Assembly: GCA_025929855.1 (NCBI GenBank)
Contig: JAICPK010000039.1
Coordinates: forward strand, 1-7,791
DNA from: Nitrososphaera sp.
GTDB lineage: Archaea; Thermoproteota; Nitrososphaeria; Nitrososphaerales; Nitrososphaeraceae
Length of the DNA: 7,791 nt
Direction of reading: 5' to 3'
The notes under the pieces were generated by a model. The model worked only from the letters and a program-made list of their open reading frames with translations. It ran no database searches and was not told the origin of the DNA. The translations under genes were made by a program, and so were the position numbers. Each line of letters starts with the position of its first letter. The first letter of the stretch is position 1. Positions 1 through 5,238 of this stretch are shown one piece after another.

Positions 1-1
1 A

Positions 2-550
2 AAAGGGACAAGTACAAAAAAAGTCATCTTTGAATGGTCGGAGCAGCTCAGAGTGCTACAGGATGAAGTTGGCGACCTTGCAATTGAGCTGATTGCCCGC
101 TATCAGCCAGTTGCCACTGACCTCCGCTTCATCAGATCATGCATGGAAATTGCGTATGGCTTTTCCCGGTTTGGCCGCTACGCCTACGATATTGTCGATG
201 TGCTTGAAACCATGGGTTCAATAGCCAATTGCGACAAGAATGCAGTTCTGGAAATGTCTTGCACAGTCAGGGAAATGATACGCATAAGTGTTCAGGCGCT
301 GCAGTCAAAAGACAAAAATGCAGCAGAAAAGTTGTATCAGATGGACGATACCGTTGACGCACTTTATAGGAAGTATTTGAGAGAAGCCATCACACCATAC
401 GAAAAAACTGATAAAAGATCTTTTGACCCCCGCTGCTACATCTCTGCTCTGCTAATACTTCGGTACCTTGAGCGCATTTCAGATCATGCATGTTATATAG
501 GTGATTCTGTGCACTACATCGTTACCGGCACGTCAAGCCCAAGGCGCTAA
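2..550 (+). CDS. phoU: PhoU phosphate-signalling protein, 5'-truncated by window edge
   Basis: PhoU is a cytoplasmic helical-bundle protein that couples the Pst phosphate transporter to regulation. The frame is open from base 2 to the TAA at 548-550, giving 182 visible residues; PhoU is usually about 215-220, so roughly 35 N-terminal residues lie outside the window. The GTG at 53 is internal: upstream codons read on in frame as PhoU-like sequence (KGTSTKKVIFEWSEQLR). Family hallmarks are the first-repeat segment QPVATDLRFI and the second-repeat motif ERISDHACYIGD (470-505), the metal-binding E-R-x-x-D-H signature. In the first repeat the equivalent motif reads SRFGRYAYD and lacks the acidic ligands. 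The next gene, 92 bp downstream, is also a PhoU. A pstB upstream would be typical but is not visible. Identification is firm. Confidence 0.93.
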   Translation, partial: KGTSTKKVIFEWSEQLRVLQDEVGDLAIELIARYQPVATDLRFIRSCMEIAYGFSRFGRYAYDIVDVLETMGSIANCDKNAVLEMSCTVREMIRISVQALQSKDKNAAEKLYQMDDTVDALYRKYLREAITPYEKTDKRSFDPRCYISALLILRYLERISDHACYIGDSVHYIVTGTSSPRR

Positions 551-560
551 GAGGTATATG

Positions 561-604
561 TATAGAGAATACTAGGCAGTATATAGTAACATATAGTCTA
601 TACT
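561..604 (+). promoter_or_regulatory. Phased TATAG repeats, candidate operator
   Basis: TATAG occurs at 561-565, 582-586 and 592-596, spaced 21 and 10 bp, about two turns and one turn of the helix. An inverted copy, CTATA, lies at 598-602. The last two direct copies sit inside a longer repeat, ATATAGT (581-587 and 591-597). The block lies 10-50 bp upstream of the presumed TATA element of the AbrB-PhoU gene, where an archaeal regulator could act. Binding is inferred; the region is AT-rich, so chance repeats are possible. Confidence 0.35.
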
Positions 605-613
605 CGCAAAGCG

Positions 614-619
614 TTTATT
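614..619 (+). promoter_or_regulatory. TATA-like box for the AbrB-PhoU gene
   Basis: TTTATT is centred about 26 bp before the GTG at 643, the spacing expected when transcription starts at or next to the start codon. No Shine-Dalgarno sequence precedes the GTG, which fits a leaderless mRNA. Confidence 0.5.
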
Positions 620-642
620 CACATCTTCCCTAGACAGCAACA

Positions 643-1701
643 GTGAGAACAGAATTAGATCATAGGGATGTTCGCAAGGTGCAATTCACAGGCAGGTCAA
701 CATATGTACTATCACTGCCAAAAAAATGGATTGAAGAAATGCATCTGAAGGCTGGCGACCAAGTGACGCTTGTTAGAGAACTTGACAATTCGTTATCAGT
801 AATCCCAATTTTCTCTAGGGCGAAAGAATCTACCAATGAAGTTACCACATTCGTATCGCCCAGTGAGAGTGGCAATATGCTCAGGCGCAAGGTGGTGTCA
901 ATATATTTAGCTGGTTATAATATTATTCATTTAAAAATAAAGTCGGGCAGGATGAATCCTGCACTCCGTGATGCTGTTAGGGAAGTCGTTAGGCGCAACC
1001 TTATCGGGACTGAGATGATAGCTGACGCATCAGATAACATTACGCTGCAGGTGTTGCTATCTCTGCCAGAACTTTCTGTCAACACTGCGATAAGGAGGAT
1101 GTATCTTATTGCTTCGTCAATGCATAAAGATGCTATATCGGCCCTTGCAGAGCTCAACTACGAGCTGGCAAAAGAGGTTATCAGGTCAGATGATGAGGTT
1201 GACAGATTCAGTCTCTATATCTTCCGCAACCTTGTAATGGCCATGCAGAATGGCAGAGTGCTTCGAGAAATGGGATTAAAAAAACCCTCTGATTGCCTGA
1301 GTTATCGCGTCGCTGTCAAGAGTATCGAGCGAGTTGCCGATCATGCTTACAATATAGCCGACAAGGCAATCACGTTAAAAGAGAAGATACCCAAGGATTC
1401 TCTTCAAAAGATAGAGAAGATGAGCCACCTTTCTCTGATGGTGCTGGGAGATTCTGTCGAAGCACTATTACGGCGCGACTATCAGCTTGCAGACAAGACA
1501 GTTGACAATGCAAAAAATATTCGTACACTAGAAGACGAAGTGCTGAAGGCTATAGAAAAGGATAAGGTTCGCGACCCCGCTAACATCAAGCTCGCCCTAG
1601 AAGACATCCGGAGAACCGCAGAGTATGCAAGCGATATTGCAGAGGCTGCCATGAATGAGACGATAGATGAAGTGATAGAAAAGCACAGCGTCAATCAGTA
1701 G
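643..1701 (+). CDS. AbrB/SpoVT-domain PhoU fusion, phosphate uptake regulator
   Basis: A 352-residue archaeal-type phosphate regulator. Residues about 8-56 form a SpoVT/AbrB-like swapped-hairpin DNA-binding domain (VRKVQFTGRSTYVLSLPKKW, then LKAGDQVTLV). A linker of about 90 residues follows, then two PhoU-type helical repeats from about residue 145. The first repeat carries the metal motif ERVADHAYNIAD (229-240). The second has the weaker DIRRTAEYASDIAE (321-334). The GTG start is the only reasonable one: an in-frame TAG lies at 631-633 and a TATA-like box sits about 26 bp upstream. It follows a classical phoU and precedes pstS, so a role in phosphate homeostasis is well supported by context. 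Archaea generally lack PhoB/PhoR, and the fused DNA-binding domain suggests direct transcriptional control. That part is inference; targets are unknown. Confidence 0.9.
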   Translation: MRTELDHRDVRKVQFTGRSTYVLSLPKKWIEEMHLKAGDQVTLVRELDNSLSVIPIFSRAKESTNEVTTFVSPSESGNMLRRKVVSIYLAGYNIIHLKIKSGRMNPALRDAVREVVRRNLIGTEMIADASDNITLQVLLSLPELSVNTAIRRMYLIASSMHKDAISALAELNYELAKEVIRSDDEVDRFSLYIFRNLVMAMQNGRVLREMGLKKPSDCLSYRVAVKSIERVADHAYNIADKAITLKEKIPKDSLQKIEKMSHLSLMVLGDSVEALLRRDYQLADKTVDNAKNIRTLEDEVLKAIEKDKVRDPANIKLALEDIRRTAEYASDIAEAAMNETIDEVIEKHSVNQ

Positions 1702-1736
1702 AATAATAATATCTGTGTCCTATATTAAAACCATCC

Positions 1737-1829
1737 ATGCCTAGCTGGGCGCGATGGCTTGTAGTAGGTGTTAGCCTCGGAACAGTGGTATTAATCGCAA
1801 TCATTCTTTTAATAATGACAGGCCGATAA
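1737..1829 (+). CDS. Possible 30-residue single-span membrane peptide
   Basis: ATG at 1737 to TAA at 1827-1829 encodes 30 residues. A short basic, Trp-containing head (MPSWARW) is followed by about 20 hydrophobic residues (LVVGVSLGTVVLIAIILLIM) and a TGR tail, a typical one-pass membrane peptide with the positive charge at the cytoplasmic end. An AATAATAT stretch lies about 28 bp upstream (1705-1712), a weak but correctly placed TATA element. It begins 35 bp after the AbrB-PhoU gene. I do not recognise a family. It does not match the part of UppP expected just before the remnant that follows, so I do not treat it as that gene's lost N-terminus. Conservation was not checked; it could be a chance frame. 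Confidence 0.42.
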   Translation: MPSWARWLVVGVSLGTVVLIAIILLIMTGR

Positions 1830-2089
1830 TTCGGCATTCCTTTTTGTTATTCATTCCTGCAATTCTGGGGGCAGCAACTATCGATGCCCTTTTGGCACAA
1901 GACCCGAGGGGAGCAGCAGAAAGCATACATTTTATAGGAATCGAGTCTTATGCGATAGGAGCAACAATTTCTGCAATTGTTGGTTATCTGTCTATCCACA
2001 TTCTGATTAGGCTGGTAACTACTGGCAAATTCTATATTTTTGCACTCTATTGTTTTGCAATAGGTATAGCTACATTCTTTTTATTATAG
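1826..2089 (+). pseudogene. uppP: UppP/BacA-like polyprenyl-diphosphatase, C-terminal remnant
   Basis: The frame reads HSFLLFIPAILGAATID near 1835-1885, then IGATISAIVGYLSIHILIRL and FALYCFAIGIATFFLL before the TAG at 2087-2089. These match in order the last third of UppP/BacA: the conserved FSFLLSIPAxLGA segment, the GYLAIxxLLRF helix and the final YxxxLG helix. UppP is a membrane enzyme that dephosphorylates the polyprenyl-diphosphate carrier and is about 260-270 residues long; only about 85 remain. The catalytic E-rich motif and the PGxSRSxxT loop are absent, and only about 135 bp separate this piece from the intact gene upstream, so no room exists for them. An in-frame stop lies at 1772-1774. 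The only start-like codon is TTG at 1844, inside the conserved segment. Most likely a decayed fragment; a repurposed short membrane protein is the alternative. Confidence 0.65.
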
Positions 2090-2095
2090 ATCTGT

Positions 2096-2151
2096 TGTGT
2101 TAAGGTGTGTACCCCTTATAACCTGGCGAACTATCAAGATCGTGTGTTTAA
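2096..2151 (+). promoter_or_regulatory. Repeats upstream of pstS, candidate phosphate-responsive sites
   Basis: TGTGTTAA (2096-2103) recurs as TGTGTTTAA (2143-2151), with a small inverted repeat GGTGTGTACC (2104-2113) beside the first copy. The second copy ends a few bases before the TATA box of pstS, over the position of the TFB recognition element. A regulator bound there would block or guide initiation. No known archaeal Pho box is being matched; the function is inferred from position. Confidence 0.3.
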
Positions 2152-2155
2152 CCAA

Positions 2156-2161
2156 TTTATA
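2156..2161 (+). promoter_or_regulatory. TATA box of pstS
   Basis: TTTATA is centred about 25 bp before the ATG at 2183, with no Shine-Dalgarno sequence between. This gives pstS its own, probably leaderless, transcript separate from the phoU genes upstream. Confidence 0.65.
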
Positions 2162-2182
2162 GAATAGCTTCTCCTGTAGAAT

Positions 2183-3373
2183 ATGAACGCAAACCTGATT
2201 TATGTAATGACAGCTGTTCTTGCAGGCATCATGCTGTTGCCGCACGGCACAAGCATATTTGCTCAAGTCCAGCCTCCATCACAGCTATCGCAACAGCAAG
2301 GCCAGATTACTATCAATGGCGCAGGTGCGACCTTTCCATTTCCGCTGATTGACACATGGCGTGTTGAATATCAGAATGTGAATCCCAACGTGAACATAAA
2401 CTATCAGTCGATCGGTAGCGGCGGAGGAATTAGGCAGTTTACTGAAAGGACAGTCGACTTTGGTGCAAGCGATGCTCCATTATCCGAAAGTGACACACAA
2501 GCTCTTCAAGCTCCGGCAGTGCATATACCAGAAACGATAGGCTCCGTAGTAGCAGCATATAACATAAATGGAGTTCCAGAAAAAGGATTAAAGTTAACTG
2601 GTCCTGTGCTAGCAGATATCTTCCGCGGCGTGATTACAACGTGGAACGATCCAAGGATACAGGAACTGAACCCAGATCTGGCTTTGCCTTCGGAAAATAT
2701 CGTAGTTGCACACAGGTCTGATGGATCTGGCACCACCTTTGTCTGGACAAGCTACCTCTCAGACGTTAGTCCTGAATGGAACGAGACAGTCGGTTCAGGC
2801 ACGGCAGTACAGTGGCCTGTTGGAATAGGAGCGCCTGGTAACGAAGGAGTTGCTAACACGATTATAAGTACACCCAACTCTATAGGCTACATCGAGCTTG
2901 CCTATGCGCTAACTACTGACACGGATTATGCATACATCCAGAATATGGAAGGAAACTTTGTAGAACCATCCCTGAATTCGACACAGACAGCTGTACAAAC
3001 TGCAGTTATAAGTGATGGCGGCACAAGTACAAATGCCACTACCACTGTTACAGGTACCCAAAACACGACTTCAATCAACCTTCCTGCAGGTGGTGAATCA
3101 TGGACGGATGTAAGTCTCCTAAATGCTCCTGGTGCAAATTCATATCCGATTGCAAGCTTCTCCTATCTCTTGCTATACCAGGATCTAAGCACCAATATTG
3201 ACAGCATGGAAAGAGCCAGGGCACTAGTTGACTTTGTAGAATGGGCGATTACCGATGGGCAACAGTTTGCAGACGAACTATCGTATGTGCCTCTTCCTGA
3301 CGCCGTAGTCCAACATAACATGCAAACCTTAGAATCGCTGACTTTTCAGGGACAACCACTCCTGCAGCAATAG
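2183..3373 (+). CDS. pstS: Phosphate ABC transporter substrate-binding protein PstS
   Basis: An extracytoplasmic phosphate receptor that hands phosphate to the PstC/PstA permease. The 396 residues begin with a signal peptide (about 1-28: a hydrophobic core after MNANLIY, ending near FAQ). The two-lobed PstS fold follows with its family motifs: GAGATFPFPLI (46-56), SIGSGGGIRQF (76-86), DFGASDAPL (92-100), HRSDGSGTTF (177-186, phosphate-contacting), GNEGVA (219-224) and IGYIE (234-238). A Thr/Ser/Asn-rich stretch at about 262-300 contains N-x-S/T sequons (N265, N284, N294), so it may be a glycosylated surface loop. There is no lipobox cysteine and no C-terminal membrane anchor, so the mode of cell attachment is unclear. 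The ATG start is set by the TATA box 25 bp upstream. pstC, pstA and pstB do not follow; the next gene is on the opposite strand. Confidence 0.97.
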   Translation: MNANLIYVMTAVLAGIMLLPHGTSIFAQVQPPSQLSQQQGQITINGAGATFPFPLIDTWRVEYQNVNPNVNINYQSIGSGGGIRQFTERTVDFGASDAPLSESDTQALQAPAVHIPETIGSVVAAYNINGVPEKGLKLTGPVLADIFRGVITTWNDPRIQELNPDLALPSENIVVAHRSDGSGTTFVWTSYLSDVSPEWNETVGSGTAVQWPVGIGAPGNEGVANTIISTPNSIGYIELAYALTTDTDYAYIQNMEGNFVEPSLNSTQTAVQTAVISDGGTSTNATTTVTGTQNTTSINLPAGGESWTDVSLLNAPGANSYPIASFSYLLLYQDLSTNIDSMERARALVDFVEWAITDGQQFADELSYVPLPDAVVQHNMQTLESLTFQGQPLLQQ

Positions 3374-3385
3374 TAAAAGCAGCAT

Positions 3386-3410
3386 CTCCTCCTTTTTCTT
3401 TCTACTCTTT
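3386..3410 (+). terminator. T-rich terminator after pstS
   Basis: A pyrimidine run with T5 and further T3 tracts begins about 13 bp after the pstS stop. Archaeal RNA polymerase stops at U-rich tracts without needing a hairpin. It lies between convergent genes. Confidence 0.5.
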
Positions 3411-3473
3411 ACGATTGTCATAGACATAGATGATGATGATATGGTAAAATACCCCTAGTCCCGATCGAGCCAT

Positions 3474-4688
3474 CTAAGTTCTGGAGTATTGTCTCCAGCT
3501 GATCTTTCTTTTTGCAGGTAGCTCATCCACCCTCTTTCTCATTATAAAAAGATACTTAAACCCGCGAAGATAAAAGTTGAAGCGCAGCGCGCGACTATGC
3601 CATATTGGCGTGTTGGATGTTTGGCTCCTCCTTGCTATGCATACAATGTCCACTGTGTCAAAATATTTGCAAAGGCACTCATAGACGCGAAAGCCTACGG
3701 GTGTAAATTTTTTCTTTACCCACTGATCGCCGATTAGCCACCCTAGCACCTTGCCGGGTTTGAGTACACGATAGCACTCGATCATAACCTTCTCAAGCTC
3801 TTTATAGAACTGGTCAGTCTCTGCAGAAATAAGGCCGATGTTGTCAGGATGGTCATTGTAGGTAATGTTGTCGCCATACGGTGAGTCAATGAATATCATC
3901 TCAGCACTTGCATCTGCAAGCGGTATCTTGCGAGCATCATTCTGAATTATATCAGACCTAGTAGGCGAAATGTCGTATGCTATACATCTGCGCCCCTCCT
4001 CCTTGCACACGTCAATAGTAGTGCCACTTCCTGCCATAGGGTCAAGCACAAGATCACCCTGTTCTGTGTACCGCTTGATCATGTTATATATCACAAACGC
4101 TGGCGTCACGCCGGCGTATTTGTTGCTTCCCTTTTGAGTCTTGCCGTAATTCTGCCGAGGATAGTCCCATAGTGTAGTGGTTTCAAGCCGTGGGTTGTTG
4201 TCATCTACATTCTTTTTAGCGATCTTCAAGCTGCCATTAGGGTTCTTGAGGTATTGAGAGAGTGATTGCGCTATCTCGCCCTTAAGCATGCCGTGCCAGC
4301 TAATCCCCGTGCTAGAGAGGACTTTTTTTGCACCTATGATAGAGTATAATTTGCCATCATGCGATACTTTCACCTGGTATGGGTATCTGCCTTTCCAAGC
4401 TTCAGGTACAATATCCTTTGCGCCATCCGAGCGTGCTAGGAAAGTGCCATAGAGCGTATCTGTGTCCAAGTTGAGCAGAAAAAGAAGGTCACCCTTTTTT
4501 ATTTTCAAAACATTTTCACCATAAACATGATTTGTTGCAAAGAGCATCCTGTCAAAGCATTCTCGCTCACTCTTGCTAGTGCAGGCGAAGATGTGTCCAT
4601 CTGGTGCCTGCCCTACATTCTTCATTTTTATCAGCAGAGTTAGCTGGGCAAGCAGATTTAACGATATCGGAGTCGATAATAATTTCAT
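3474..4688 (-). CDS. DCD-like domain fused to N4/N6-type SAM methyltransferase
   Basis: A 404-residue two-domain protein. Residues about 31-109 resemble the DCD domain (development and cell death, best known in plants): GHIFACTSKSERECFDRMLF, the core LLFLLN, LYGTF, and PEAWKGRYPYQV. The C-terminal part is a methyltransferase of the kind annotated as site-specific DNA-methyltransferase. It has a motif-X-like lead-in (YAGVTPAFVIYNMIKRYT), SAM-binding motif I DPMAGSGTT (216-224) and catalytic motif IV DSPYGD (268-273) in place of the commoner DPPY. The X-I-IV order is gamma-like and the conserved tail FNFYLRGFKYLFIMRK is present. It probably methylates the exocyclic amine of A or C in DNA; RNA is possible. 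No restriction enzyme is nearby. An in-frame stop at 4725-4727 limits the start to ATG 4688, but M22, just before the DCD-like domain, is a plausible alternative. Methyltransferase call firm; DCD call good but from memory of the pattern. Confidence 0.85.
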   Translation of the reverse strand: MKLLSTPISLNLLAQLTLLIKMKNVGQAPDGHIFACTSKSERECFDRMLFATNHVYGENVLKIKKGDLLFLLNLDTDTLYGTFLARSDGAKDIVPEAWKGRYPYQVKVSHDGKLYSIIGAKKVLSSTGISWHGMLKGEIAQSLSQYLKNPNGSLKIAKKNVDDNNPRLETTTLWDYPRQNYGKTQKGSNKYAGVTPAFVIYNMIKRYTEQGDLVLDPMAGSGTTIDVCKEEGRRCIAYDISPTRSDIIQNDARKIPLADASAEMIFIDSPYGDNITYNDHPDNIGLISAETDQFYKELEKVMIECYRVLKPGKVLGWLIGDQWVKKKFTPVGFRVYECLCKYFDTVDIVCIARRSQTSNTPIWHSRALRFNFYLRGFKYLFIMRKRVDELPAKRKISWRQYSRT

Positions 4689-4772
4689 AAAAAATGTAAA
4701 AGAAAATCCTGCCTGCTTTAGCAGTTATTTTTGTCTTTTTTCCCTTATGATTTTGTTTTTGCAAATCAGTTA

Positions 4773-4780
4773 CTTTTATA
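4773..4780 (-). promoter_or_regulatory. TATA box of the methyltransferase gene
   Basis: On the minus strand this reads TATAAAAG, a near-ideal archaeal TATA element. Initiation about 26 bp downstream would fall near 4750 and leave a leader of about 60 nt before the ATG at 4688, unlike the leaderless genes elsewhere in the window. The leader would contain the CTGCTAAAGCAG near-palindrome. Confidence 0.45.
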
Positions 4781-4950
4781 GCAAAAAATAATTAGATGAG
4801 CACCATAGAAATCAACTAGACTTCTGCGATATATCAAACAGAAACGTAAATCATTTCGCTAAATTTACATCTAATCAAAAGAATTATGAGTAATTATTGG
4901 AAAAATTACCAATTGATGAGGAAGTAGATTAGATTATATTCTAAAAACCC

Positions 4951-4956
4951 TTTTAC
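4951..4956 (+). promoter_or_regulatory. Weak TATA-like box for the CxxC protein gene
   Basis: TTTTAC is centred about 30 bp before the ATG at 4983. A second candidate, ATTATATT at 4933-4940, would give a leader of about 20 nt. Neither is strong, and no Shine-Dalgarno sequence is seen. Confidence 0.3.
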
Positions 4957-4982
4957 GGCACCAATGACATTATTATTGAATC

Positions 4983-5162
4983 ATGACACTCTGTTATCTT
5001 TGCAGTACAAGAACCGCCTCAATGGAATGCTCTGAATGCAAGAGACCTGTATGCAAAAAGTGCACGAAGGATTTCCCATTCTCTAGTAGCGCATGCCTTG
5101 AATGCGCGGAAAGCATAAAGACGGGCTTGGGCGGCACCAGAAAAGACGAAGAGATTTTTTAA
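4983..5162 (+). CDS. Small four-CxxC protein, probable zinc-binding
   Basis: ATG 4983 to TAA 5160-5162 encodes 59 residues with eight cysteines, all in CxxC pairs: C4/C7, C16/C19, C24/C27 and C38/C41. The pattern CYLC-x8-CSEC-x4-CKKC-x10-CLEC resembles a B-box or treble-clef style double zinc site. A basic, acidic-ended tail follows (KTGLGGTRKDEEIF). Eight cysteines in four regular pairs in so short a frame are very unlikely by chance, and a strong T-tract terminator begins at the stop codon, so I judge it a real gene. It stands alone between the divergent methyltransferase and the lysC operon. Small zinc-ribbon proteins in archaea often bind nucleic acid or other proteins; I cannot assign a specific role. 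A longer minus-strand frame covers the same bases but lacks any recognisable motif. Confidence 0.75.
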   Translation: MTLCYLCSTRTASMECSECKRPVCKKCTKDFPFSSSACLECAESIKTGLGGTRKDEEIF

Positions 5163-5179
5163 CCTTTTTCTCATTTTTT
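5155..5179 (+). terminator. Triple T-tract terminator after the CxxC gene
   Basis: Three T tracts of 6, 5 and 6 (5155-5160, 5165-5169, 5174-5179) start inside the last codons of the CxxC gene and continue past its stop. Serial U tracts without a hairpin are the usual archaeal intrinsic terminator, and here they insulate the lysC operon from upstream transcription. Confidence 0.65.
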
Positions 5180-5238
5180 CTAAGGTCACAGTTATACCAA
5201 AAATTGAAACATCTTCTTTGGTGTTCACGATTAATAAC

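Larger units (their letters stand above)
4689..4982. other. AT-rich intergenic region with inverted repeats
   Basis: A 294-bp stretch without a convincing gene, far richer in A and T than its neighbours. It holds a near-palindrome CTGCTTTAGCAG (4713-4724) followed on + by T-rich sequence, and a minus-strand TATA box (4773-4780). It also has inverted pairs ATTAGATG/CATCTAAT (4791-4798, 4868-4875), GTAAAT/ATTTAC (4846-4851, 4863-4868) and overlapping GTAATT/AATTAC and ATTGG/CCAAT (4890-4913). It separates divergently transcribed genes, so it must contain both promoters. The short frames seen here are under 15 codons or shadows of the methyltransferase. Confidence 0.6.

Noticed and set aside
53..550. 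GTG at 53 as the start of phoU
   Set aside because: The frame is open upstream to the window edge and the upstream residues read on as PhoU-like sequence. The gene is truncated by the window rather than starting at 53.
1772..1829. A remnant of the PGxSRSG catalytic loop of UppP in the bases before the readable uppP piece
   Set aside because: The frame gives NSGINRN, only loosely similar, and it lies about eight residues too close to the conserved SFLL segment. Chance similarity is more likely.
3429..3442. GAT/ATG triplet repeat between pstS and the methyltransferase gene
   Set aside because: Only about four units of a simple repeat in a convergent intergenic gap; nothing suggests a function.
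4576..4764. A 62-codon minus-strand frame overlapping the start of the methyltransferase gene
   Set aside because: It is in another frame of the AT-rich leader and the DCD-like coding region, Lys- and Ile-rich at first and without any recognisable pattern.
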